The notes under the pieces were generated by a model, which was not told where the DNA came from, searched no databases, and was given only the letters and a program-made list of their open reading frames with translations. A program made the position numbers and the translations under genes. A stretch of 64,000 nt of DNA from Streptomyces sp. JH14 (GTDB lineage: Bacteria > Actinomycetota > Actinomycetes > Streptomycetales > Streptomycetaceae), in the NCBI RefSeq assembly GCF_029428675.1, contig NZ_JAJNEL010000002.1, positions 1 to 64,000 of the forward strand, written 5' to 3'. Below, piece by piece: positions 18,098 through 26,670 of the stretch. Within the stretch, counting starts at the first letter, position 1; the number at the start of each line of letters is the position of its first letter.

Positions 18098-18571
18098 ATG
18101 TCCGTAGTAAAGAGCCCGCTCTCGGAGGAGAACCGACGGATCGCGGGCGACGCACTGCAAGGTGCCCTGATCGATCTGCTCGACCTGTCGCTGGTGGCCA
18201 AACAGGCCCACTGGAACGTGTACGGCCCTCGCTTCCGGTCGATACACCTGCAACTGGACGAGGTCGTGACCGCTGCTCGCACCTACGCGGACACCGTGGC
18301 GGAGCGGGCGGCGGCCATCGGCGTGAGCCCGGACGGCCGTGCGGCGACCGTCGCCAGGACCAGTGGTCTTCCCGGCTTTCCCGAGGGCTGGATCTCGGAC
18401 CAGCAGGTGGTGGCGGTGCTCGTCGAGGCCTACGGCATGCTGGTCAATCGGATGCGCTCACGCATCGAGGCCACGGAGAAGGCCGACGCGGTCTCCCAGG
18501 ATCTGCTCATCGGGCTCACGGCCGAACTGGAGAAGGAGCACTGGATGTTCCAGGCGGAGAACCGGGGATAG
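18098..18571 (+). CDS. Dps-family DNA-binding ferritin-like protein
   Basis: 157 residues, normal for Dps. KQAHWNVYGPRFRSIHLQLD near residue 37 holds the conserved His and Asp of the inter-subunit ferroxidase centre, and EKEHWMFQAE lies near the C-terminus. Dps proteins form dodecamers that oxidise and store iron with hydrogen peroxide, and some bind DNA. The N-terminus is short, with only two lysines in the first ten residues, so DNA binding is uncertain. ATG at 18098 was chosen because the family sequence begins there; AAAGG lies ten bases upstream. Confidence 0.9.
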   Translation: MSVVKSPLSEENRRIAGDALQGALIDLLDLSLVAKQAHWNVYGPRFRSIHLQLDEVVTAARTYADTVAERAAAIGVSPDGRAATVARTSGLPGFPEGWISDQQVVAVLVEAYGMLVNRMRSRIEATEKADAVSQDLLIGLTAELEKEHWMFQAENRG

Positions 18572-18749
18572 CCACTCCCGCGGTATGCGCCGAGGGCCCG
18601 CTCCGGTGCGACCCGGCGGGCCTGTCCGTCTGACGGTATATCGGCGGCGGTTCGCACGGACCGTCCCTGCCTCACGCAGGCCGCCGACCCGCACGGAAAG
18701 CACGGTGGCATATTCCAAACCCCACGCTTCTGGTCGGATCACCCTCGGT

Positions 18750-18755
18750 TAGGAT
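18750..18755 (+). promoter_or_regulatory. -10 hexamer TAGGAT before LAL 4
   Basis: TAGGAT matches the Streptomyces vegetative -10 consensus. A transcript starting a few bases downstream would carry GGAGAGG (18771-18777) nine bases before the GTG at 18787. This supports 18787 rather than the ATG at 18754 as the start. No clear -35 is seen. Confidence 0.45.
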
Positions 18756-18786
18756 GCCCGCACCGGGGGTGGAGAGGCGGCGGTCC

Positions 18787-21669
18787 GTGCGCGATGCGGG
18801 TTCCGATGGGGGAAGGCCCGACAAGGGAGAAGACGCCGGAGACCGGCGCCCGCGCGCTGCCGACGGGTGGGAACCTCCGCGCATCCGCGGCCGCGACGAC
18901 GTCCTCGCGCTCGTACAGAAGTCGCTGCGACGGCTGGAGAGCCGGCACGGCCCAGAAGTCATCGTCATCGAGGGAGTGCCCGGCTCGGGCAAGACGCGCC
19001 TGCTGGAGGAGGTGTGCGTGCTGGCCCGCACAGCGGGCATGCGCGCCTTCAAGGGCGGCGGTGACCCGGAGGGGCAGCTCGTCCCCATGGCGCCGCTGCT
19101 CGACGCGTTGCTGGCCACCGATGCGCCCGTCCTGGACCGCTCGGCCCTGCGGGCCGGGGCCACGGTGGCCGACCAGCGCTTCTGGCTCCTGCGCGAGATC
19201 CAGGACCGGCTGGAGCGGGCGGCGTTGGAGCAGCCGCTGGTCATCGTCGTCGACGACGTCCAATGGTGCGACGAGGCCACGCTCGCGGCGCTGCGCGCGC
19301 TTCCGGAGCGGCTGTCGGGCCATGCCGTGATGTGGGTTCTGGCATCGCGGGGCGAGGCGCCGGACCACGTCGAGCGGACACTCGGCCGGTTGAAGGAGGC
19401 AGGGGCGAGAACGGTCGCGTTGCCCCCCTTGGACAGCGGTGCCGTGGCGGACGTGGTGGCCGACCTGCTGTCGGCCACCCCTGGACCCGATGTCCTGTCG
19501 GCCGCACGAGGTGCCGAGGGCCGCCCACTGCTCCTCGTCGAGCTCGTGCGGGGCCTGCGGGAAGAGGGCTTGATCGTCATGGAGGGCGACAGGGCCCGGC
19601 TCCTCGGCGGGCGCATCCCTCTGCGCTTCCGTGAGTCCGTCGACCAGCGGCTCCAGCAGGTGTCCCCCACCGCCCAGGAACTGGTACGGGTCGCATCCGC
19701 GCTCGGCCGTGAGACTCCGATCGGCCAACTGGCCGAGATGATGGACCGGAAGCCCGCCGAGCTCCACCCCGCCGTGCGGGAAGCGCTCGCTTCGGACCTG
19801 ATGACGGGTGACGGGGTGCACCTGCGCTTCCGGCACGACCTGATCAGGGAGGCCGTGAAGGCGAGCATTCCCACGACGGTCCGGCGGCTGCTGCGCCGCA
19901 GAGCCGCGGAACTTCAGCTCCGCCACGGCGTACCCGAGGTGGAGGTGGCCCTGCTCGTCGCGGAGAACGCGGAACCGGGTGACCGCTGGGCCATCGACGT
20001 ACTGCGCCGCGCAGCCGCCGAACTCTCGTCCGTCGAGCCGCACATGGCGGCCGAGATCAGCCGCAGCGCCCTGGACCTGACACATGACGGAACCGCCGAG
20101 CGTGGGCTGCTGCTGGCCGAGACGGTCCATCTGCTCTGGCAGAGCGGACGGGCCGCCGAGGCGCGAACCATGGGCGGCGAGGCCCTCGAAGGTCTGCTGG
20201 ATCCGGAGGCCGAGGGCCGCATCCGCCTCGGACTGGCCATGGCCTCCAGCCAGCACTCGTTCACGGAGGCGGTGCGCCAGTGCCGTGACGGACTTTCCCT
20301 GCCGGCGCTCTCCCCCGGTCTGCGAGCCCGGCTCCTCGCCGTGCTGTGCGTCGCCCTCGCCAGCAGCGGCGAGGTCCAGGAGGCCGAGCGCACGCTCCGG
20401 CCCGCCCTGCACGCCGCGCGGGAGACGCAGGACCTCTCGGCGGAGGCATCGGTCCTGTCCATCGAGTCCGTGGTGCGCTTCTACCATTTCGACATGGACC
20501 TGGCCCTGCGCAGGATCGAGGAATCCCTCGAGATCGCGAGCCGTCTGGACGGGCCGACGCTGTCACTGCCCCACCTGTGGCGGAGCATGCTCCTCAGCGC
20601 CGTCGGCGAGGCCGACAGAGCTGTCGAACTGGTCGACACGCAACTGCGGCAGGCGTTGACGGACGGCGAGGCCGACCTCACGCGCACGCTGCTCATGACC
20701 CGCTGCCGGCTCCTCCTCGACGCGGGCCGGCTGTCGGACGCCCGGGCCGAGGCCGAGGCCGTCCTGTCCATGGTCGACGAGCTCGGGCCCGGTGACTTGG
20801 TGGACGCCACGGCCCGGTACACCCTCGGCCGTGTCGCCCGGCATCGGGGAGACCCGGCGGGCGTGCGCGCGGCGGCCGAACAGGCGCGACGGATGCTGGC
20901 TGACGACTCGGTCCTGATGCGGAACACCGGCGCCTGGCTGGGAGCCCTGTCGGCGGACGCCGCCGGTGATCGCGAGGCCGTCGAGCACTGCACACGGTAC
21001 GCGGCCGAGTCCTTCGAGCACCTCGGTCCCTCCCTGGCCGGCCCCGAGGATCCGACGGACCACGCCCTGTACGTGCGGATCACTCTGCGGGCCGGTCTGC
21101 GGGACCGGGCGGAAGCGGCGACCCGCACCGCGGAGCGGCGCGCGGCCGCCGGCCCGCGGTATCCCGTCCTCGCCGCCGCGGCCGCGCACGCCCGGGCACT
21201 TCTCACCGGTGACGTCCCGCTGCTGCGGCGAACGGCCGACCTGCTGGAGGGAGGCTCGCACCGGATCGCACGAGCCTCCGTGCTGGAGGACCTGGGGGTC
21301 GCGCTGGCCGCTGCGGGGGACGCGGATGCCGTCGGCCGCCTCGACCAGGCCCTGGAGCTGTATGCCGAGGCGGGAGCGGACCGGGACGTGGACCGGGTTC
21401 GGCGCCGTCTGCGGGACATCGGCGTGCGGCGTGGTTCTTCGGAGGGCGAGAGGCGTTTCGGCCTCACCGCGTCCGAACTGAAGGTCGTACGGCTGATCGC
21501 GCAGGGCGCCACGAACCGGGCAGCCGCCGAGGCGCTCTTCCTCTCGCCGCACACCGTGAGTTCCCACCTGCGGCACGCCTTCGCCAAGCTCGGTGTCAAC
21601 TCCCGCGTGGAGCTTGCGCGTGTCTTCGCGGAGCTGGAGGACGACGACCGCACCGGCCCGGCCGGATGA
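18787..21669 (+). CDS. LuxR-type LAL regulator 4
   Basis: 960 residues from the GTG at 18787; an ATG at 18754 would add 11. Walker A GVPGSGKT at 63-70, Walker B IVVDDVQWCDE near 155, a long helical region, and a C-terminal LuxR helix-turn-helix (FGLTASELKVVRLIAQGATN, then LSPHTVSSHLRHAFAKLG). The ATPase domain matches LAL 1 segment by segment (KTRLLEE, GGGDPEG, QDRLERAA against RERLERAA, VDDVQWCDE), so the pair arose by duplication. It stands alone; no downstream gene lies close on the same strand. Inducer unknown. Confidence 0.92.
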   Translation: MRDAGSDGGRPDKGEDAGDRRPRAADGWEPPRIRGRDDVLALVQKSLRRLESRHGPEVIVIEGVPGSGKTRLLEEVCVLARTAGMRAFKGGGDPEGQLVPMAPLLDALLATDAPVLDRSALRAGATVADQRFWLLREIQDRLERAALEQPLVIVVDDVQWCDEATLAALRALPERLSGHAVMWVLASRGEAPDHVERTLGRLKEAGARTVALPPLDSGAVADVVADLLSATPGPDVLSAARGAEGRPLLLVELVRGLREEGLIVMEGDRARLLGGRIPLRFRESVDQRLQQVSPTAQELVRVASALGRETPIGQLAEMMDRKPAELHPAVREALASDLMTGDGVHLRFRHDLIREAVKASIPTTVRRLLRRRAAELQLRHGVPEVEVALLVAENAEPGDRWAIDVLRRAAAELSSVEPHMAAEISRSALDLTHDGTAERGLLLAETVHLLWQSGRAAEARTMGGEALEGLLDPEAEGRIRLGLAMASSQHSFTEAVRQCRDGLSLPALSPGLRARLLAVLCVALASSGEVQEAERTLRPALHAARETQDLSAEASVLSIESVVRFYHFDMDLALRRIEESLEIASRLDGPTLSLPHLWRSMLLSAVGEADRAVELVDTQLRQALTDGEADLTRTLLMTRCRLLLDAGRLSDARAEAEAVLSMVDELGPGDLVDATARYTLGRVARHRGDPAGVRAAAEQARRMLADDSVLMRNTGAWLGALSADAAGDREAVEHCTRYAAESFEHLGPSLAGPEDPTDHALYVRITLRAGLRDRAEAATRTAERRAAAGPRYPVLAAAAAHARALLTGDVPLLRRTADLLEGGSHRIARASVLEDLGVALAAAGDADAVGRLDQALELYAEAGADRDVDRVRRRLRDIGVRRGSSEGERRFGLTASELKVVRLIAQGATNRAAAEALFLSPHTVSSHLRHAFAKLGVNSRVELARVFAELEDDDRTGPAG

Positions 21670-22149
21670 CAGGCACCCGTCCTGGTCGACAGCCGTCGGC
21701 CAGCACGCCCGGGCCACGTGAGCACATGTCCCGGGAAGCGCCGGATGTACCCGGTGCGAGCGTCGAGGTGGCGCTTCCGGTACGTAGGCACTCGTGCACG
21801 TCGGGGTACGGCTCCACGTCGACCGGGTGGTCGCAGAGCAGTCGGATCCCGTCGTTGCCGGGCGGTCGAGCAGTGCCCGTTCGCGGTCCGGGTTCTGGCC
21901 GAGCAGTCATGTGACAGATGCCGAGCGCCCGCGAACGGGGAACTCTTGAAGCGGCAGGGCAGCCACCCCTCACCTCTGGTGAGGAACCCACGGAGACCTG
22001 TCCGCGGGTCACCACGCACGCGGGCTCGTCCCCGAGGACGTTCGTCCGCCTTCCTCTCCCGGTGCCCCCGCGGCCGGGGCGGGAGACGAGCTCCCGTGGG
22101 TGGTGGAACCGGTCGTCATCCCGGGTCGGGGTGCCGCTCGTCCTGCCGA

Positions 22150-22187
22150 GGTGGCCCGGCCCCTGGCTTGAGCCGGGCCGGGCCACC
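22150..22187. terminator. Orphan terminator-like hairpin
   Basis: Arms 22150-22162 and 22175-22187 pair over 13 bases, with a bulged CT and an inner GGC-TTGA-GCC stem-loop. It lies 480 bases after LAL 4 and 430 bases beyond the ssgA-like gene, so neither is an obvious user. Confidence 0.5.
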
Positions 22188-22584
22188 GGACCAAGCGTTG
22201 CAGGCGGGCGAGTACGGCCGGCACGGCACCCATCACAGGCGGACGGACAGCCGGCCGAGCCGTCGGAACATCCGTCGGCCGGCCCTCCGCCGCCGTGCCC
22301 GGCTCGCGCGGCAGACGAGAGAAGCCATGAACAGGCCGTTCCCGTCGGCGCGCTGGGCGACGGCTACCGGGTGATCACCGAGCCCGTGGCCGACGAAGAC
22401 TCATATGGCCTGCTGGGCTGCACCCTTGGGGGCCCGGCGCAGGCGGGCTGATGCATGCGGGCACCGTCGCGATGGCGGCTGAGGTGCCACCGGAACACCC
22501 GTGGCAACGCCGTACCCGCGTTTCCCACCACGAGCGAGATCTGTCTGAGGCTGCCGGAGGAATGCGTACGGTCTCCGGCTCCGC

Positions 22585-22614
22585 ATGCCTGCCCGGCACG
22601 GGCCGGGCAGGCAT
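22585..22614 (-). terminator. Terminator of the ssgA-like gene
   Basis: Perfect 13-bp stem (22585-22597 with 22602-22614) and a 4-base loop, three bases beyond the stop codon on the minus strand. Confidence 0.85.
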
Positions 22615-22617
22615 CGG

Positions 22618-23064
22618 TCAACGCTCCAGGAGACTGTCGGCGAGGGCATCCCAGTCGAGCAGCGCGCTCTCGCTGCCTTGGGGAACCAGCACGTAGGTAC
22701 TCTCGAGCCACCGCCGTATCTCCGGCAGGCCCGCCTCGAACGTGGCATGACCATCCGGTCGTTCGAGACTGAAATACACGTAGGGACGCGGACTGTGGCG
22801 ACGGCAAGAAGGCCACACCTTGAAGTCCCCCTCACCGCTCGCCGCCTTTGTGCCGGCGAACAAGAGGTCCCGCGACACCACCCAGGTGATGCAGATCCCG
22901 GTTTCCAGGATGAGATCGATCCCCACCGCGAACGGATCGTCGAGGCTGTAGCGGAAACGGCAGCTGATCGTCTTGCGTTCCCCGAGTGTGAACAACGGGC
23001 GGATGTCCGTGAGGAGTTCGGGAACCCCTTCCCAGGCGGTGATGTGCGGCTGCTTGTCGGCCAT
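22618..23064 (-). CDS. SsgA/SsgB-family sporulation and cell-division protein
   Basis: 148 residues. The SALP fold is seen in FRYSLDDPFAVGIDLILETG, WVVSRDLLFAGTKAASGEGD, VYFSLERPDGHATFEAG and the C-terminal WDALADSLLER. SsgA-like proteins are found in spore-forming actinomycetes. SsgB with SsgA places FtsZ at sporulation septa, and other members act on wall growth or spore separation. ATG at 23064 has GGGAG seven bases upstream. Which paralogue this is cannot be told; it is longer than SsgB at both ends. Its presence supports a sporulating host. Confidence 0.88.
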   Translation of the reverse strand: MADKQPHITAWEGVPELLTDIRPLFTLGERKTISCRFRYSLDDPFAVGIDLILETGICITWVVSRDLLFAGTKAASGEGDFKVWPSCRRHSPRPYVYFSLERPDGHATFEAGLPEIRRWLESTYVLVPQGSESALLDWDALADSLLER

Positions 23065-23190
23065 GTCATTGCTCCCTTCCCGGCCGGCGGATACCTCACA
23101 TGGTGTGGTGGCGGCGCCCGGCAGGCATCGGTCGAACGACTGGCTGCCTCGAAGCGTGTCGAAGGCTTGGCCCGCGGTGCCGCAATCGAT

Positions 23191-23223
23191 CGGCCCGGCC
23201 CCACCATGGGCGGTGCCGGGCCG
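23191..23223 (-). terminator. Terminator of the universal stress gene
   Basis: CGGCCCGGC at 23191-23199 pairs with GCCGGGCCG at 23215-23223, 44 bases past the stop of the leftward stress gene. Confidence 0.5.
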
Positions 23224-23266
23224 ACGTCGTCCTGCGGAAGGACGGGCGGGAGGAGGAGTGGAGTGC

Positions 23267-23704
23267 TCAGCCCTCGGAGGGCACAGGTCCTTCCGGAGCG
23301 AGGAGAACGGCCAACTGGCCGGCGTGGGCGACGGCGTCGCTGACGCGCGGGTTGAAGAAGGCCGCGACCGCGCCCCGGTGGTGGGGGCTGAGAACCAGGA
23401 GATCGGCCTGCTGCTCACGTGCCGCCTGCAAGATCGCGGCGGGAATCCGGCCGGTCAGGGCGTTGATGACCTCACCTTGCGCACCGACTCCCTCTTCCCG
23501 GAGCGTGGCGAGTGCCTCGCGGAGCACCTCCTCGGCCTCTGATTGCTCCTCGACAGGCACGACGGTGTCCCAGGCGAGCATGGTTGCCGCGATGTGCACG
23601 ACATGAACCTTGGCGCCGGTCAGGCGGGCCATCTCGGCCGCCATGCGTATCGCGGAGTGGCGGGCGGGACTCGGATCGACAGCAACAAGGATGGTGTGGA
23701 ACAT
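23267..23704 (-). CDS. Universal stress protein (UspA family)
   Basis: 145 residues, one Usp domain. It opens MFHTILVAVDPSPARHSAIR, the usual first strand and ATP-contact Asp, and has QQADLLVLSPHHRGAVAAFF near 105-125. The ATP-binding G-x2-G-x9-G(S/T) motif is broken: where LLGSV(S/T) is normal the protein reads FFNPRVSD. It therefore probably belongs to the group that does not bind ATP. ATG at 23704 has GGAGG seven bases upstream. A DDG-coding GACGGC microrepeat lies upstream at about 23845-23885 but outside the gene. Confidence 0.85.
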   Translation of the reverse strand: MFHTILVAVDPSPARHSAIRMAAEMARLTGAKVHVVHIAATMLAWDTVVPVEEQSEAEEVLREALATLREEGVGAQGEVINALTGRIPAAILQAAREQQADLLVLSPHHRGAVAAFFNPRVSDAVAHAGQLAVLLAPEGPVPSEG

Positions 23705-24348
23705 GGATGTCCTCCGTGAGGCGTGGTGGGGTCGGCAATGTTCGAGCCAGGGTCGGCGGTCGTCGGGGGGTTCCGCGTGCCGTTCCCGTGGCGTGAGGGA
23801 CTGCTTGCCGCGGCATGTGAACTGCGTCGGCGGGCGCCGGCGCAGGACGACGGCGACGACGGCGACGACGGCGATGACGGCGGTAGCGGAGAAACGGGGC
23901 CCGGCGGGACGGGCAACGCGGCCACGGCGCAGGTGGCGGTCGGGACCAACCACCACGCTCTCCATGACAACATCTTCCCTCCGAGGCGCAAGCCCCTGAT
24001 CTCAGGTGCCCGTCACGGCAAAAAGTCCGGCAGATCTCCCGATTGCATCCTCCGAGCAGATCTGACGTAAGTGGCCTACCCGCTTCCGGCGTTCAGGATC
24101 CGGTCGGCTCCAGCGCGTGGACCGCGGACTCATGCAACCGTGATGGACGTACGCCATGACCACACCGCCGGGAACAACATCATGTCACACGCTGTTCACT
24201 CGATGTCGCGTTCTCGTCGGACCTCGCGGACGATGCCGCCGGGCCCTGCCCCGACCGGCTGCTCCGTGGCCCAGCGTGACCTGGATCAGGCCGCGCCGTG
24301 CGTGGACGCTGACGTCCGAGCAGTGATCCGTACGATCAGGAGCTTGTG
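23705..24348. other. Divergent intergenic region
   Basis: 644 bases between the leftward stress gene and the rightward SDR. It contains a GACGGC/GACGAC microrepeat near 23845-23885 and a TGTCACA at 24183 followed by TGTC, a weak version of the promoter boxes found further right. No gene supported. Confidence 0.4.
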
Positions 24349-25287
24349 ATGAAGGAAAAGGAAGTAGTCCTGCCCGACCTACGGGGAAAGCTTGCCGTGG
24401 TGACCGGGGCGAGCGACGGCGTCGGCCTCGGGCTGGCTGAACGGCTCGCCCGCGCCGGCGCCGAACTGGTGCTCCCGGTACGCAACGCGGCCAAAGGAAC
24501 CAACGCTCTCGAGCGCATCAGTGCGCACGTGCCGGGAGCGCAGGTCTCCACTCGCGTCCTGGACCTGGCTTCGCTGGCGTCGGTCGAAAGCCTGGCCGAC
24601 ACGCTCAACAGGGAAGGGCGGCCGATCAACCTTCTGATCAACAACGCGGGAGTGATGGCGCCCCCTGTCCGGCACACCACGGAGGACGGTTACGAGCTGC
24701 AGTTCGGGACCAACCACCTCGGTCATTTCGCGCTCACCGCGCGTCTGCTGCCGTTGCTGCGTGTCGGTCAGGCTCGGGTGACCACCGCGACCAGCAGTGC
24801 CGCGCGCGGCGGCCGAATCAGCTGGGACGACCTGCAGAGCGAGGAGCGTTATTCGCCGGTGCGTGCGTATGGTCTGTCCAAGCTGGCCAACCTGCTGTTC
24901 GCGCGGGAGCTGGACCGTCTCAGCACAGCGGGCGGCTGGGGCATCATCAGCAACGCCGCCCATCCCGGTACGACACTGACCAATCTGTACGCCTCCGGGC
25001 CCAACCTCGGCCGTACGCGCCCGAGCCACTACGCGGCGGTGATGAAGCGGCTCGCACGCCTGGGCGTTCTCGTGCAGTCCGTCGACGCGGGGCTGCTCCC
25101 GTTGCTGTACGCGGCCACCAGCCCTCAGGCAAAGGGCGGACGTCTGTACGGCCCGGACGGCTGGGGCGAGTTCACCGGCAGTCCCAAGGAACTGACGGTC
25201 TACAAGTCGGCCGGGAGCGAGGCCGACGCAGCCCGGCTCTGGCAGGTCTCCGAGCGTCTCACCGGCGTCACGTTCGCGGCAGTCTGA
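24349..25287 (+). CDS. SDR oxidoreductase, retinol-dehydrogenase/protochlorophyllide-reductase-like
   Basis: 312 residues, longer than the classical SDR. TGASDGVG near residue 20 binds the nucleotide, NNAGVMAPP is near 100, and YGLSK near 175 holds the catalytic Tyr/Lys. HPGTTLTN and the long C-terminal part are typical of the WWOX/RDH-type bacterial group. The ATG at 24349 has AGGAG at 24338-24342; a GTG three bases earlier is also possible. Substrate unknown. It opens an island of ECF41-type target genes and is itself the 'oxidoreductase' class often linked to ECF41 sigma factors. Confidence 0.88.
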   Translation: MKEKEVVLPDLRGKLAVVTGASDGVGLGLAERLARAGAELVLPVRNAAKGTNALERISAHVPGAQVSTRVLDLASLASVESLADTLNREGRPINLLINNAGVMAPPVRHTTEDGYELQFGTNHLGHFALTARLLPLLRVGQARVTTATSSAARGGRISWDDLQSEERYSPVRAYGLSKLANLLFARELDRLSTAGGWGIISNAAHPGTTLTNLYASGPNLGRTRPSHYAAVMKRLARLGVLVQSVDAGLLPLLYAATSPQAKGGRLYGPDGWGEFTGSPKELTVYKSAGSEADAARLWQVSERLTGVTFAAV

Positions 25288-25665
25288 GGGAGCCGGGCGG
25301 TCTCAGGGCCCCCATCGAACGACCGGGCCAGGGTCATGGAGGACGGAGCGGAACAGTTCAGGACGGGCAGACATGGGCGTGGCGGGAGATGCCGCGGGAG
25401 TTCGGTGCCTGGCCGACCGGGATCCCACCCCCAGGGAACATCGCAGCAGGAGGGGTTGCTCACTCGCAGGGGAGCGAGTCCAGGACCTTCTGCGCGCTCG
25501 CCAGGTCTCCGCTGTCGGCCGCCTCGTCGAGGGCGAGGACCTGACGAAGACAGGAACGGGCTCTCGGGCCTGCGCGGCGCAACGTCACGAAGCAGCGAGT
25601 GCCGTCCCGACGCGTCTCGATCGGCGCGAGCGCGCCGAGCGAGAAGCACGTCACACTCCCCGACC
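25288..25665. other. Intergenic, no convincing gene
   Basis: A small leftward frame ending in VLALDEAADSGDLASAQKVL (25460-25654, GTG start) looks more protein-like than its surroundings, but its start is poorly placed relative to GGGGAG. I do not call it. Confidence 0.35.
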
Positions 25666-25693
25666 TGTCACAGGTCGCCGACCCGCCCGGTCA
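25666..25693 (+). promoter_or_regulatory. ECF41-type promoter candidate for the ahpD-like gene
   Basis: TGTCACA (25666-25672), 16 bases, GGTCA (25689-25693), ending 37 bases before the ATG. The -35 box lies inside a perfect inverted repeat CGACCTG-TCA-CAGGTCG. Same spacing as the box before the hydrolase at 34412. Confidence 0.6.
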
Positions 25694-25694
25694 G

Positions 25695-25712
25695 TAGTGT
25701 GTATCCGCACTA
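25695..25712. promoter_or_regulatory. Operator-like palindrome at the ahpD-like start site
   Basis: TAGTGTG-TATC-CGCACTA, one mismatch, placed just downstream of the candidate -10 and just upstream of AAGGAG. A repressor here would cover the transcription start. Same class as the palindrome at 12912. Confidence 0.5.
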
Positions 25713-25730
25713 TTGCAAGGAGATCACACC

Positions 25731-26204
25731 ATGGATGCGCGACTCGACTACTTCGGCAATGCGCTCGGGGCCAAGGTGCTGAAGCACATCAATTCCGCCA
25801 CCAAGGTGGCGTCGGACTCGACGCTGCCGCACGCGACACAGGAGCTGGTGAAGATCCGCGCCAGCCAGATCAACGGCTGCGGCTTCTGCACCGACATGCA
25901 CACCAAGGACGCCGCTCATGCGGGAGAGACCCAGCAGCGCCTGAACCTGGTGGCGGCCTGGCGGGAGGCCACGGTCTTCACCGACGCCGAGCGCGCCGCG
26001 CTCGAAGTCGCCGAGCAGGCCACCCGCATCGCCGACGCGGCCGGTGGCGTCACGGACGAGGCCTGGGCGAACGCCGCCAAGTACTACGACGAGGACCAGC
26101 TCGTCGCGCTCATCTCCCTCCTCGCCATCATCAACGCCTACAACCGCATCAACGTCCTCAACCAGCAGCCCGCCGGCGCCTACCAGCCCGGCCAGTTCGG
26201 CTGA
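25731..26204 (+). CDS. AhpD-like carboxymuconolactone decarboxylase family protein
   Basis: 157 residues. NGCGFCTDMH at 48-57 carries the redox pair Cys50/Cys53 and His57 of the AhpD group, with the preceding conserved E (QELVKIRAS). Such proteins act as alkylhydroperoxidases or thiol-disulfide partners rather than true decarboxylases, and the same family contains the 'C' partners of ECF41 sigma factors. ATG at 25731 has AAGGAG eight bases upstream. A candidate ECF41-type promoter and a palindrome lie directly before it, and a perfect hairpin follows. Peroxide or organic radical detoxification is the likely role. Confidence 0.92.
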   Translation: MDARLDYFGNALGAKVLKHINSATKVASDSTLPHATQELVKIRASQINGCGFCTDMHTKDAAHAGETQQRLNLVAAWREATVFTDAERAALEVAEQATRIADAAGGVTDEAWANAAKYYDEDQLVALISLLAIINAYNRINVLNQQPAGAYQPGQFG

Positions 26205-26354
26205 GACACCGGCACCGACACCGGACATCTGCCGTCCGTCTCCGCGTCGCCCCGACCAACGACGGGGAGACGGACCTCCGGCCCCAGCCGGTCCGCTGTC
26301 GGCGACACTCTCCTCGGCCGCACCACTGACGTGCGCGCCGTGATTCTTTCCGTG

Positions 26355-26395
26355 CCTGCGGCCCCACCGCCACGGGGGGGCGGTGGGGCCGCAGG
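26355..26395 (+). terminator. Terminator after the ahpD-like gene
   Basis: Perfect 17-bp stem (26355-26371 with 26379-26395) and a 7-base loop, followed by a short pyrimidine stretch. Confidence 0.85.
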
Positions 26396-26562
26396 TCTTC
26401 GACGGCGGCGGTCCGCCCGGCGGAGAACACACTGTTTCGAGTGACCGCACACGGTGGGACGAGTTCCACTGTCACGAAGCCACCCGCGTGCATGCTGCGT
26501 AGTCCGACATCCGATGAACGTCGCGCGCACAGGGATGCGATGCCCAGCTTTCCGCCCCGCGC

Positions 26563-26613
26563 TTCCCGGACCGCGTCGCCATCGTCACAGGGGCGGGAAC
26601 GGGCCTCGGCCGG
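26563..26613 (+). pseudogene. SDR N-terminal relic
   Basis: FPDRVAIVTGAGTGLGR reads as the first strand and TGxxxGxG nucleotide loop of a short-chain dehydrogenase, then similarity stops. There is no start codon in frame. The frame runs open into the PIG-L gene, but a GTG with its own ribosome-binding site begins that protein. Probably the stump of a deleted SDR gene. Confidence 0.5.
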
Positions 26614-26670
26614 ACCTCCCCCGCCACGGTTTTCGCACCAGCACTGGAACTACCGACGAAAGCAGGTACG

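Larger units (their letters stand above)
21670..22617. other. 948-base gene-poor region with orphan hairpin
   Basis: No coding region supported. One frame ends in a protein-like stretch (VGALGDGYRVITEPVADEDS, stop at 22451), which may be the tail of a decayed gene. The region carries a strong hairpin at 22150 far from any intact gene and the ssgA-like terminator at 22585. Confidence 0.4.

Noticed and set aside
23845..23885. GACGGC/GACGAC microrepeat as part of a membrane or acidic-tail protein
   Set aside because: Neither strand gives a gene with a start signal and motifs; the stress gene clearly starts at 23704.
25460..25654. Small 64-codon leftward frame ending LALDEAADSGDLASAQKVL
   Set aside because: The C-terminal part looks protein-like, but the N-terminal half does not, the GTG is only one base from GGGGAG, and a box for the rightward promoter lies just upstream.
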